NCBI RefSeq assembly: GCF_002008225.1
Contig: NZ_MRDH01000026.1
Coordinates: forward strand, 1 to 64,000
DNA: 64,000 bases
From: Agrobacterium salinitolerans
Lineage (GTDB): Bacteria; Pseudomonadota; Alphaproteobacteria; Rhizobiales; Rhizobiaceae
Reading direction: 5' to 3'
The notes under the pieces were generated by a model. The model saw only the letters and a program-made list of their open reading frames with translations, searched no databases and was not told the DNA's origin. Made by a program: the position numbers and the translations under genes. Of the stretch, positions 35,683-43,748 are shown one piece after another (positions within the stretch are counted from its first letter, which is position 1; every line of letters begins with the position of its first letter).

Positions 35683-36789
35683 TCAGATCTCCGCGCCACG
35701 CGCGGCATCGACCGCATCGGCATTCTGTCGCCGGTTATAGCGGATCGACGACCAGAGCGAGATGCCGATCAGGCCCGCGCCGCCAAGGCCCGTGATGACC
35801 TCCGGAATATGCACCATGGTCTGCACGTACATGATGACGGACAGGATGAGGATCGCATAAAAGGCGCCGTGCTCCAGATAGCGATATTCGGCCAGGGTTC
35901 CCTTCTCGACCAGCATAATGGTCATCGAGCGCACATACATGGCACCGATGCCGAGGCCGATGGCGATAATGAAGAGGTTCTGCGTCAGCGCGAAAGCGCC
36001 GATCACGCCGTCGAAGGAGAAGCTGGCATCCAGCACTTCGAGGTAAAGAAACGCACCGAAGCCGCCTTTTGCAGCGCCCTCCAGCATTTCCTGGCTGCGG
36101 TCGAGAATACCGCCGACAACTTCCACCAGCAGGAAGGTCAGAAGACCCCAGATCGCCGAATGGAAGAAGGTGTTGGCGGCGACCGGACCAAGTTCAGGAT
36201 TGTCGCTTGCGCCGATGATGCGGGAAAAGATCAGCATGACGACCAGCACGAAGGCAATCTCGATGCCCTTGACGGAGGAATAGATTGCAGCCTTTTGCTC
36301 GATCCAGCGTACCCAGTGCACATCCTTTTCGTGGTCGAAGAAGAAGTTGAGGCCGACCATCATCAGGAAGGTGCCGCCGAAAGCAGCAATCGGCAAATGG
36401 GCGTCACGCATGATTTCCGCATAACGTTCCGGCTGTGTGGCCGCCATGACGAGAGCTGTCCAGGGGCCGACATTGGCCGCGACGACCACGATGAGCAGCG
36501 GGAAGACGATACGCATGCCGAAAACGGCAATCAGAATACCCCATGTCAGGAAGCGATGCTGCCAGACCGGTGTCATATCCTTCAGCTTGTTGGCGTTAAC
36601 GATGGCGTTGTCGAAGGAAAGTGAGATTTCCAGCACCGCCAGAACGACACAGATGAAAAAGATCGTCGCCGTGCCGCCCACCGTTCCGGTCATTTCCCAA
36701 CCGAGATAACCGCCGAGGATCAGGCCGACAATGGTGACGATAAAAGCCCACTTGAAGTAGGTAAGCGTGTTTTTCTGGGCAGCGCTCAT
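35683..36789 (-). CDS. DUF475 (TerC-like) integral membrane protein
   Basis: This 368-aa protein has about nine hydrophobic helices. The TerC/DUF475 signature is visible twice: VLAVLEISLSFDNAIVNANK (about residues 50-69) and YLEVLDASFSFDGVIGAFAL (about 245-264), each with acidic residues inside a membrane helix. TerC relatives are implicated in metal handling, including Mn(II) export, and tellurite resistance; DUF475 itself is uncharacterised. The start codon overlaps the stop of a 33-codon leader ORF (ATGA), and a highly structured RNA leader precedes that. This suggests metabolite or metal control of expression. Confidence 0.87.
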   Translation of the reverse strand: MSAAQKNTLTYFKWAFIVTIVGLILGGYLGWEMTGTVGGTATIFFICVVLAVLEISLSFDNAIVNANKLKDMTPVWQHRFLTWGILIAVFGMRIVFPLLIVVVAANVGPWTALVMAATQPERYAEIMRDAHLPIAAFGGTFLMMVGLNFFFDHEKDVHWVRWIEQKAAIYSSVKGIEIAFVLVVMLIFSRIIGASDNPELGPVAANTFFHSAIWGLLTFLLVEVVGGILDRSQEMLEGAAKGGFGAFLYLEVLDASFSFDGVIGAFALTQNLFIIAIGLGIGAMYVRSMTIMLVEKGTLAEYRYLEHGAFYAILILSVIMYVQTMVHIPEVITGLGGAGLIGISLWSSIRYNRRQNADAVDAARGAEI

Positions 36790-36887
36790 GTCCGGTCGCC
36801 TCCAATGACGAGGACGTTCACGGACCGACGAGAGGCGTCAGGCCGCACGCAGAAAGCACGCGCGCGAAGCACATTCAGGTTTTTCAT
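36786..36887 (-). CDS. Putative 33-aa leader peptide coupled to DUF475
   Basis: An ATG at 36887 opens a 33-codon frame beginning MKNLNVLRARAFCVRP and ending VLVIGGDRT, whose TGA overlaps the DUF475 ATG by four bases (ATGA). The Shine-Dalgarno-like GGCGGA lies in the 3' arm of a hairpin (36898-36921), so its access could be regulated. It is Arg- and Val-rich. No similarity is recognised; it may be a regulatory leader ORF rather than a functional protein. Confidence 0.4.
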   Translation of the reverse strand: MKNLNVLRARAFCVRPDASRRSVNVLVIGGDRT

Positions 36888-36897
36888 AGTTTTTAAT

Positions 36898-37016
36898 CCG
36901 CCGGCCAATTTTTGCAGGCGGTACCGACATCGCGAGAGCGCCGTAAAACTCTCGCCAGAGGGGCCCGGCACCTTTGTTTCCTCTGCCCTTGCGAGACAAA
37001 TCATCGCAGGGCCCCT
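36898..37016 (-). ncRNA. Highly structured 5' leader of the DUF475 transcript, candidate cis-regulatory RNA
   Basis: On the minus strand the leader can fold into a three-way junction. P1 is AGGGGCCC/GGGCCCCT (37016-37009 with 36966-36959), P2 TGCGA/TCGCA (37008-37004 with 36994-36990) and P3 GGCA/TGCC (36987-36984 with 36970-36967). Next come a 7-bp hairpin GCGAGAG/CTCTCGC (36955-36949 with 36938-36932) and a hairpin CCGCC/GGCGG (36921-36917 with 36902-36898). The last one occupies the ribosome-binding site of the leader ORF. I do not recognise the yybP-ykoY manganese riboswitch consensus in it. Confidence 0.5.
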
Positions 37017-37018
37017 TC

Positions 37019-37047
37019 TTACTTCCTGAAGATCACGCCTTCGTCAA
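37019..37047 (-). promoter_or_regulatory. Probable promoter of the DUF475 leader
   Basis: On the minus strand CTTGACG, with -35 TTGACG at 37047-37042, is followed after 17 bp by AAGTAA (37024-37019). That would start transcription almost exactly at the P1 stem of the leader RNA. The -10 is weak. Confidence 0.5.
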
Positions 37048-37081
37048 GTCCCGTGATTGTGACCACGGCGAACTGGAAAGA

Positions 37082-38005
37082 TCAAACCTGCTCCGCAGCC
37101 AGTCCTTCGGCGGTTTCACGGCGTCGCTTGAGTGTATTTTCGCGGAAGAAAATATAAAGTCCGGAAAGAACAATCAGGCCTGCACCGACAACGATACTGG
37201 TCTGCGGCACATCGTTGAAGAACAGCCAGCCGAAGATCACCGCCCAGAGCAGCAGCGTATATTGCAGCGGTGCGACGGTTGCAGCATCGGCGAGTTTAAG
37301 TGCCCGGTTGACCAGCACATGCGCTGTCATGGCGACGACGCCAAGCAGGCCGAGGAAGGCGAGATCGAAACCGGACTGAACCGGCAGCCATCCCGATGGC
37401 GTAAGGACTACCGCGACAATGCCCGCAAGCGCCGCACCGATGATCTGCCAGAAGGCAAGCACGGTATCCGGCGTATTGCGCAGCTGGCGGCCAGACAACA
37501 TCATGAAAGCGAAAGCGGCGCTGCCGAGGATCGAAAACAATGCTGCGGAGGTGAGGCTTGCCGAACTGGGCTTGAGCGCGATGAGAACGCCGACAAAACC
37601 GATGGCGATGGCCGTCCAGCGACGCCAGCCCACTTTTTCTCCGAGCAGAAACGGTGAGAGCGCCGCCACATAAATGGGGGCGGCCAGCCAATAGGTCATG
37701 ACATCGGCGAGCGGCAGTGCCGCGACCGCGAAATAGAAACAGAAAAGCTCTGCGGTGGAAAAGAAAACGCGCGCAAACTGAAGGCCGGGACGCTCAATTC
37801 TGACAAGGCCGGAGAGGCCGGCACGCCAGACGATCGGAACGAGGATAATAAGCGCCGCCGCGCTGCGAATAAGGATCACCTGACCCTGGCTATAGGTGGC
37901 GACGAGCCACTTCCCCATGGCGTCGTTCAGTGCGAAAAGCAGCATTCCAAGCAGCATGACGGCCACGCCGAGGCCAGTCGGCGAAAGCTTACGTAGTATA
38001 GACAT
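37082..38005 (-). CDS. EamA/DMT-family transporter
   Basis: This 307-aa inner-membrane protein has about ten helices in two EamA repeats (GLGVAVMLLGMLLFALNDAM; LGLLGVVAMTAHVLVNRALK). It resembles S-adenosylmethionine/drug-metabolite exporters of the DMT superfamily, but the substrate cannot be assigned. ATG 38005 gives the normal N-terminus; ATG 38035 is in frame upstream. The next gene upstream on the same strand is a LysR regulator, 117 bp away. Confidence 0.86.
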   Translation of the reverse strand: MSILRKLSPTGLGVAVMLLGMLLFALNDAMGKWLVATYSQGQVILIRSAAALIILVPIVWRAGLSGLVRIERPGLQFARVFFSTAELFCFYFAVAALPLADVMTYWLAAPIYVAALSPFLLGEKVGWRRWTAIAIGFVGVLIALKPSSASLTSAALFSILGSAAFAFMMLSGRQLRNTPDTVLAFWQIIGAALAGIVAVVLTPSGWLPVQSGFDLAFLGLLGVVAMTAHVLVNRALKLADAATVAPLQYTLLLWAVIFGWLFFNDVPQTSIVVGAGLIVLSGLYIFFRENTLKRRRETAEGLAAEQV

Positions 38006-38122
38006 GTCAGTTCCGATCTCTCCCAATGGCTGCATTGGTCGTCCAGCCAGCTATCCTTTGTCAAGCCCCGAACAGCCAGGCCCAAACAATTAATAGTACT
38101 AATAATATCGACATGTGGGACG

Positions 38123-39004
38123 TCAGGTGAATATCCGCCGTTCTTCGGCCACGAGTTCCTGGAGAAAATCGACCACTGTGCGGACGCGGACAAGTTGACG
38201 GGCGGATTCGTGATAGGCTGTCCAATAGGACCGGCTGATGGTGAGTTGCGGCATGATGCGCAAAAGCTCGGGATATTGCCCCGCGATGTAATTATGCAGG
38301 ATACCGATACCCGCACCGGAGCGCACTGCCTCGGTCTGACCGGTGGCGCTCGATATTTCAAAGGCGGCGTCCCAGTCGCGCATGATCTCACCGGTAAAGT
38401 TCAGTGAAGGCGAAAAGATCAGGTCCTCTACATAACCGATCCGCCGGTGGCGCTTCAGTGCCTCGACATCATCAGGCGTTCCGTAATCGGCCAGATAATC
38501 CGCCGAGGCATAGAGGCCCAGCGAATAATCGGTGAGCTTCGAAAACATCAGCCTGCCCTGCTCCGGCCTTTCGATGGTGATGGCTATATCGGCCTCGCGC
38601 TGCGACAGAGAGAAAGAGCGTGGCACCGGCACGAGCTGGATTTTAAGATCGGGATAACGCGCCGTCAGCCGGCCAAGCCGCGGCGCGAGGAAGGAAACGC
38701 CGAGACCATCCGGCGCGCCAATGCGCACCGTTCCCGCCACCGCCGTATCGACGCGGCCGAGATTTGCCTGGGCATTCAGCATTTCGGTTTCCATGCGCTC
38801 GGCCCCGGCAAGAAGGCGCTGGCCCTCTTCCGTCAACTCGCAGCCATTGGTGCTTCTCAGGAAGAGCTGTGTGCCGATGGCCGCTTCCAACGCGGAAATA
38901 CGGCGGCTGAGGGTGGCGTGGTTCACACCGAGCTTTCTCGCCGCCGAAAGAAACTGGCCGCTTCGCGCCACGCTTAGAAACAAACGCACATCATCCCAGT
39001 TCAC
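38123..39004 (-). CDS. LysR-family transcriptional regulator
   Basis: This 293-aa protein has an N-terminal LysR helix-turn-helix (LFLSVARSGQFLSAARKLGV, then NHATLSRRISALEAAIGTQL) and a C-terminal substrate-binding fold from about residue 90. I set the start at GTG 39004 because AAGGAGG lies just before it and the resulting N-terminus (VNWDDVRLFLSV) is the standard LysR form. It is divergent from mmsA; inverted motifs between the two genes are probable operators. Confidence 0.9.
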   Translation of the reverse strand: MNWDDVRLFLSVARSGQFLSAARKLGVNHATLSRRISALEAAIGTQLFLRSTNGCELTEEGQRLLAGAERMETEMLNAQANLGRVDTAVAGTVRIGAPDGLGVSFLAPRLGRLTARYPDLKIQLVPVPRSFSLSQREADIAITIERPEQGRLMFSKLTDYSLGLYASADYLADYGTPDDVEALKRHRRIGYVEDLIFSPSLNFTGEIMRDWDAAFEISSATGQTEAVRSGAGIGILHNYIAGQYPELLRIMPQLTISRSYWTAYHESARQLVRVRTVVDFLQELVAEERRIFT

Positions 39005-39024
39005 GGCACCCTCCTTATGTCTAT

Positions 39025-39070
39025 TTTTGCACAATGGATGCTTATTTCAGGCGATTGATTTGTGCAAATC
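39025..39070. promoter_or_regulatory. Candidate LysR operators between the regulator and mmsA
   Basis: TTTTGCACAA near 39025-39034 and the perfect palindrome GATTTG-TG-CAAATC at 39057-39070 share an inverted TTTGCACAA-like core. They lie in the 106-bp divergent promoter, the usual place for LysR recognition and activation sites. Confidence 0.5.
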
Positions 39071-39110
39071 GAAAGGTAATGCTGCGCCATCACATTCTGG
39101 AGGAAAACCC

Positions 39111-40607
39111 ATGAAGGAAATCGGTCATTTCATTAATGGCAAGCATGTGCCCGGCACCAGCGGTCGCACATCGAATGTCTACAACCCGGCCACTGGCGAA
39201 GTTCAGGCGACTGTCGCGCTTGCGAGCGATGCCGAGCTTCGCGCCGCTGTTGAGAGCGCAAAAGCGGCACAGCCAAAATGGGCCGCCACCAATCCGCAGC
39301 GCCGCGCCCGCGTTTTCTTTAAATTCGTCGAGCTTCTGAACCGCGACATGAATGAGCTGGCGGTGCTGCTTTCCAGCGAGCACGGCAAGACCGTCGAGGA
39401 TTCCAAGGGCGATATCGTCCGCGGCCTCGAAGTGTGCGAATTCGTCTGCGGCATTCCGCATCTGCAGAAGGGTGAATTCACCGAAGGTGCCGGCCCTGCG
39501 ATTGACATGTATTCGATCCGCCAGCCGGTCGGCATCGGTGCGGGCATCACCCCGTTCAACTTCCCCGGCATGATCCCGATGTGGATGTTCGCCCCGGCGA
39601 TCGCCTGCGGCAACGCCTTCATCCTCAAGCCTTCCGAGCGCGACCCGTCCCTGCCAATCCGCCTTGCCGAACTCATGATCGAAGCCGGTCTTCCGGCTGG
39701 CATCCTGAACGTCGTCAACGGCGACAAGGGCGCGGTCGACGCCATCCTGACCGATCCCGATATCGGCGCGGTCTCCTTCGTCGGCTCGACGCCGATTGCC
39801 CGCTACGTCTACGGCACGGCCGCCATGAACGGCAAGCGTGCGCAGTGCTTCGGCGGTGCGAAGAACCACATGATCATCATGCCGGATGCCGATCTCGACC
39901 AGGCGGTAAACGCCTTGATGGGCGCAGGTTACGGTTCCGCCGGCGAGCGTTGCATGGCGGTTTCCGTTGCGGTTCCGGTTGGCGAAGAAACGGCAAATCG
40001 CCTCGTTGAAAAGCTCATCCCGCAGATCGAGGCGCTGAAGATCGGTCCCTATACCGATGACAAGGCCGATATGGGTCCGCTCGTCACCAAGGAAGCCCAG
40101 ACGCGCGTCAAGGGTCTGATCGACAGCGGTGTCGAACAGGGTGCAAAGCTACTGGTCGATGGCCGCGACTTCAAGCTGCAGGGTTATGAAGACGGCTATT
40201 TCGTCGGTGGCTGCCTGTTCGACCATGTCACTCCTGACATGGACATCTACAAGACGGAAATCTTCGGACCGGTTCTCTCCGTCGTGCGTGCCAAGAACTA
40301 CGAAGACGCGCTGGAATTGCCGATGAAGCACGAATATGGCAACGGCGTCGCGATCTACACCCGTGACGGCGATGCCGCCCGCGACTTCGCAAGCCGCATC
40401 AATATCGGCATGATCGGCATCAACGTTCCGATCCCCGTTCCGCTCGCCTATCATTCCTTTGGCGGCTGGAAGGCTTCGAGCTTCGGCGACCTCAACCAGC
40501 ACGGCACGGATTCGATCAAGTTCTGGACCAAGACCAAGACGATCACCTCGCGCTGGCCGTCGGGTATCAAGTCGGGCGCAGAATTCGTCATGCCGACAAT
40601 GAAGTAA
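39111..40607 (+). CDS. mmsA: CoA-acylating methylmalonate-semialdehyde dehydrogenase
   Basis: This 498-aa aldehyde dehydrogenase has the MmsA pattern: HFINGKHVPGTSGRTSNVYN at the N-terminus, GAGITPFNFPGMIPMWMFAP, and the catalytic Cys at about residue 281 in GYGSAGERCMAVSVAV. Arg and His residues of the CoA-acylating branch are present (QCFGGAKNHMIIMPDADLDQ). It oxidises methylmalonate or malonate semialdehyde to propionyl- or acetyl-CoA in valine, thymine and inositol breakdown. ATG 39111 follows CTGGAGGAAAACCC. No other valine-pathway genes are adjacent. Confidence 0.93.
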   Translation: MKEIGHFINGKHVPGTSGRTSNVYNPATGEVQATVALASDAELRAAVESAKAAQPKWAATNPQRRARVFFKFVELLNRDMNELAVLLSSEHGKTVEDSKGDIVRGLEVCEFVCGIPHLQKGEFTEGAGPAIDMYSIRQPVGIGAGITPFNFPGMIPMWMFAPAIACGNAFILKPSERDPSLPIRLAELMIEAGLPAGILNVVNGDKGAVDAILTDPDIGAVSFVGSTPIARYVYGTAAMNGKRAQCFGGAKNHMIIMPDADLDQAVNALMGAGYGSAGERCMAVSVAVPVGEETANRLVEKLIPQIEALKIGPYTDDKADMGPLVTKEAQTRVKGLIDSGVEQGAKLLVDGRDFKLQGYEDGYFVGGCLFDHVTPDMDIYKTEIFGPVLSVVRAKNYEDALELPMKHEYGNGVAIYTRDGDAARDFASRINIGMIGINVPIPVPLAYHSFGGWKASSFGDLNQHGTDSIKFWTKTKTITSRWPSGIKSGAEFVMPTMK

Positions 40608-40629
40608 CCCGAGAAGCACGTAGACAAAC

Positions 40630-40664
40630 AAAGCCCCGCTGCAAAAACAGCGGGGCTTTTTATT
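40630..40664. terminator. Bidirectional terminator after mmsA
   Basis: AAAGCCCCGCTG and CAGCGGGGCTTT form a perfect 12-bp stem with a short A-rich loop, followed by TTATT. It also serves the convergent Fe-binding protein gene. Confidence 0.9.
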
Positions 40665-40697
40665 AGATTCGGCAGAACGGTAAGGGTTGCGCCGGGA

Positions 40698-41747
40698 TTA
40701 GTTGGTCGGGCCGTCGTTGAAACCCACTTCATCAACCAGTTCGGACGCCTGCTTGCGATGGGCGGCTATGTCCGTCAGCGGCAGCTTGTCCGGATTGATG
40801 GGGCCGAAGCCCTTCACAACATCGGATGGCTCCGCACCGGGAAGCACCGGATATTCAAAGACCTGCCTGGCGTAGATTTCCTGCGCCTCCCGCGAGGCCA
40901 GGAATTCCATCAGCTTCAGCGCATTGTCTTTGTTGGGGGCGTATTTCGTCAGCGCCATGCCGGAGATATTCACATGCGTGCCGCGATCGCCCGCATTGGG
41001 GAAAATCACCCGCACCGATCCGGCCCATTCCTTTTCTTCCGGCTCGCGATCATTGGTCAGCATCAGGCCGACATAATAGGTGTTGCCGAGCGCGATATCG
41101 CATTCACCGGAAAAGATCGATTTCGCCTGGCTGCGGTCGGTTCCATCAGGCTTGCGAGCAAGATTGTTCTTCAGGCCGGTCAGCCATGTGCGGGTATAAT
41201 CGACGCCGTGATGGGCGATCATCGAGGCGATCAGCGCGATATTATAGGAATGCTGGCCGTCGCGAATGCAGATCTTGCCCTTCCATTTCGGATCGGCAAG
41301 CTCCTCATAGGTAATCTCCTTCTGGGTCACCCTTTCCTTCGACGCATAGACCACCCGGCCGCGCGTGGTGAGCCCAAACCATTCGCCCTCGGGATCGCGC
41401 AGATTGGCGGGGATATCCTTTTCGATGACGGGATCGTTGAGGACCGGCTGGGTAACCTTGCCCTCCTTCGCCTCGACGAGACGGGCGATATCGACCGTCA
41501 GCAACACATCCGCAGGTGAATTGACGCCCTCGGCCTGAATGCGTTCCACCAGCCCCTTGTCGAGAAAAAGCACATTCGCCTCTATCCCGGTTTCCTTCGT
41601 GAAAGCATCGAGCAGCGGCTGGATCAATTCAGGCTGGCGATAGGAATAGACGTTAACCTCCCCCTCCGCCAAAGCGACGGGCGCGGCGACAAGGATCGTC
41701 AACCCTGAAAAAACGGCAGCGGAAAAGTATGATTTCAAGCTTGCCAT
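40698..41747 (-). CDS. Periplasmic Fe(III)-binding protein of an ABC transporter (FbpA/AfuA type)
   Basis: This 349-aa substrate-binding protein has a signal peptide (SAAVFSGLTILVAAPVALAE) and the FbpA-type ferric-binding fold: VNVYSYRQPELIQPLLDAFT near the N-terminus, with Tyr ligands suggested by GNTYYVGLMLTN. It binds Fe(III) in the periplasm for an ABC importer, but the permease and ATPase genes are absent from this window. ATG 41747 follows GGAGG; upstream in-frame ATGs (41792, 41762) are less likely. It is divergent from the iron regulator rirA, so iron repression is expected. Confidence 0.9.
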   Translation of the reverse strand: MASLKSYFSAAVFSGLTILVAAPVALAEGEVNVYSYRQPELIQPLLDAFTKETGIEANVLFLDKGLVERIQAEGVNSPADVLLTVDIARLVEAKEGKVTQPVLNDPVIEKDIPANLRDPEGEWFGLTTRGRVVYASKERVTQKEITYEELADPKWKGKICIRDGQHSYNIALIASMIAHHGVDYTRTWLTGLKNNLARKPDGTDRSQAKSIFSGECDIALGNTYYVGLMLTNDREPEEKEWAGSVRVIFPNAGDRGTHVNISGMALTKYAPNKDNALKLMEFLASREAQEIYARQVFEYPVLPGAEPSDVVKGFGPINPDKLPLTDIAAHRKQASELVDEVGFNDGPTN

Positions 41748-41846
41748 TATGAACGCCTCCATTACATTCGGATTCTTGACTTGTTTGTTCATGAATCATC
41801 CGGACGGTCAACAACGCTGTTCGAGAAATATCGGATGGGTACCAGT

Positions 41847-41881
41847 TTTTTCAGTTTTTGGAATTGTTCTAAACTGAAAAA
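41847..41881. promoter_or_regulatory. Nested palindrome with Irr-like box upstream of rirA
   Basis: TTTTTCAGTTT and AAACTGAAAAA are perfect 11-bp inverted arms around a 13-bp centre. The centre plus flank, TTGGAATTGTTCTAA (41858-41872), matches the mbfA Irr box at 12 of 15 positions. It lies 39 bp before the rirA start codon. Confidence 0.65.
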
Positions 41882-41920
41882 GAGACTATATAACTCCACA
41901 TTGAGAGTTAGGAGACCAGC

Positions 41921-42391
41921 ATGCGCTTGACCAAACAGACCAACTATGCCGTTCGCATGTTGATGTATTGCGCCGCAAATGACGGCCATCTGAGCCGCAT
42001 TCCCGAGATTGCCAGGGCTTATGGCGTTTCGGAGCTGTTCCTGTTCAAAATCCTGCAGCCGCTCAACAAGGCAGGTCTGGTGGAGACCGTGCGCGGCCGC
42101 AACGGCGGCGTGCGTCTTGGCAAACCCGCCGACAAGATCAGCCTGTTCGACGTGGTGAAGGTTACTGAAGACAGCTTCGCCATGGCCGAGTGCTTTGAGG
42201 ATGGTGCGGTGGAATGTCCGCTTGTAGATAGCTGCGGCCTCAACTCGGCGCTTCGCAAGGCACTTAATGCCTTTTTTGACGTTCTGGCGGAATACTCAAT
42301 CGATGATCTCGTCAAGGCGCGGCCCCAGATCAACTTCCTCCTGGGCCTGGACACGGAAATGCCGAAGGTCGCTCCCCTTCCGGCTGCCTGA
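41921..42391 (+). CDS. rirA: RirA, rhizobial iron regulator (Rrf2 family, Fe-S)
   Basis: This 156-aa Rrf2 regulator has the RirA-specific N-terminus MRLTKQTNYAVRMLMYCAAN and winged helix SRIPEIARAYGVSELFLFKI. Three cysteines, Cys91, Cys99 and Cys105, ligate an Fe-S cluster. When iron is sufficient RirA represses iron-uptake genes; loss of the cluster releases repression. Length and sequence match the family throughout. GTTAGGAGACC precedes ATG 41921. An Irr-like palindrome upstream fits the known cross-talk between Irr and RirA. The divergent Fe-binding protein gene is a likely target. Confidence 0.96.
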   Translation: MRLTKQTNYAVRMLMYCAANDGHLSRIPEIARAYGVSELFLFKILQPLNKAGLVETVRGRNGGVRLGKPADKISLFDVVKVTEDSFAMAECFEDGAVECPLVDSCGLNSALRKALNAFFDVLAEYSIDDLVKARPQINFLLGLDTEMPKVAPLPAA

Positions 42392-42421
42392 TCATCCCAT
42401 TGTCCCATCGGGAATTGCCAT

Positions 42422-42453
42422 AGCCCGTGCCCTGTAGGCCACGGGCTTTTCTT
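42422..42453 (+). terminator. rirA terminator
   Basis: AGCCCGTG (42422-42429) and CACGGGCT (42440-42447) pair around a 10-nt loop, followed by TTTCTT. Confidence 0.8.
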
Positions 42454-42560
42454 ATGTAAATAAGCAAGAAATGTAATATTTCTGGTCCTGCGTGTTGACG
42501 TCATGAACGGAAGCGGCGCATTTGGTCGCGAGCTTTTTCAAGCAAACACTCAGCGTCGCA

Positions 42561-43607
42561 ATGATCATCAAGCCTGAACTCCATACATTCGCGCTCACCG
42601 CGCTCGTCGGCAGCATTGGTGCGCTGCTCGCCAGTCTCATCGATATCCCGGCGCCTTTTCTTTCCGGCCCGGCGCTTGCCGTGACGATTACGGGACTGGC
42701 CGGTGTAAGGCTTGGTATTCCCGCCTTTATCCGCAACGCCTGTTTCGTCGTCGTCGGCATTTCGATGGGAACGAGCGTGACGCCGTCCGTGATCGACGCC
42801 GCAAAGACCTGGCCCCTGAGTTTCGTCGTCGTGCTCGCCGCCGTCGTCATCATGCTCTATGTCGCCTACTGGATTCTGCATTACGGCTTCGGTTACGACC
42901 GGACGACAGCGATGCTAGGCGCCTCTCCCGGTCATCTCAGCTATATCATCAGCCTCGGCGCCGAAACGAAAAGCGACCTTGCGACCGTCAGCATCGTGCA
43001 AAGCGTGCGGGTGCTGGCGCTGACGCTTTCCGTGCCGCTGATCGTCGAATATTTCGATCTTGTCAGCAGGGAACCGCTTGTGGCCAACCCGCCAATGGGC
43101 CTTTTTACGCTGGCGCTGACCATCGGTGCATCGCTTCTGACCGGCTGGCTCTTCCTGCGCTGGAAGTTTCCGGCCGCCCTGCTGCTTGGCGGTGTCGCCA
43201 TTTCCATAGGCACCCATATTACCGGCCTTACCGAAGGCGGTGTTCCCACCTGGCTCAGCCTGCCCGTCTATGTGCTTATCGGCTGCCTGATCGGCACGCG
43301 CTTTTCGAATGTCTCACTGATGGACGTGCGGAAAGGCTTTCTGGCGGGCTTCGTCGTCACCATCGCCGTGATGGTTATCGCTGGCAGCATTGCCTGGATG
43401 ATTTCCGGTGTGACCGGCGTTCCTCTCAATGCCGTCATGATCGCCTATTCGCCGGGCGGTCTGGAAACCATGGCGGCGATGGCGGTGATGATGCATGCCG
43501 ATACCGCCTATGTCGGTTCCCATCACGTCATCCGGCTCTTGTTTCTGTCCGTTCTCATGCCGCTCGTCATGGGCAGGGATGCGCGCAAACGTGACGGCGA
43601 AACCTGA
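42561..43607 (+). CDS. AbrB-family membrane protein (putative ammonia monooxygenase-type)
   Basis: This membrane protein of about 348 aa with roughly ten helices belongs to the AbrB/PF05145 family, recognised from the duplicated half seen in FLSGPALAVTITGLAGVRLG and MIAYSPGGLETMAAMAVMMH. The repeated pattern GASPGHLSYIISLGAETKSD and SPGGLETM with Pro-Gly-Gly/His turns is typical. The common 'ammonia monooxygenase' label is historical and not supported by function; transport is more likely. ATG 42561 is my choice; TTG 42522, preceded by GGAAG, is an alternative. Confidence 0.8.
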   Translation: MIIKPELHTFALTALVGSIGALLASLIDIPAPFLSGPALAVTITGLAGVRLGIPAFIRNACFVVVGISMGTSVTPSVIDAAKTWPLSFVVVLAAVVIMLYVAYWILHYGFGYDRTTAMLGASPGHLSYIISLGAETKSDLATVSIVQSVRVLALTLSVPLIVEYFDLVSREPLVANPPMGLFTLALTIGASLLTGWLFLRWKFPAALLLGGVAISIGTHITGLTEGGVPTWLSLPVYVLIGCLIGTRFSNVSLMDVRKGFLAGFVVTIAVMVIAGSIAWMISGVTGVPLNAVMIAYSPGGLETMAAMAVMMHADTAYVGSHHVIRLLFLSVLMPLVMGRDARKRDGET

Positions 43608-43748
43608 CTATCGGCGTCCAGCCGCAGCCATTGACGCAAAAAAAGCAGATGGCATGCAACCATTTTTCCTTCCGGCTGTTTATGTTGGGCCGCAATTGCG
43701 GCGGCGATCTTTCGCCTGTTCGCAGGCTGACCCACCGGAGGAACATTC

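Noticed and set aside
35632..36624. A 330-codon open frame opposite the DUF475 gene
   Set aside because: It is antisense to a clear membrane protein, has charged low-complexity composition and no similarity I recognise.
36898..37016. Assignment of the DUF475 leader to the yybP-ykoY manganese riboswitch
   Set aside because: The TerC-like context invites it, but I could not find the conserved core of that riboswitch as I remember it; left as an unclassified structured leader pending a covariance-model search.
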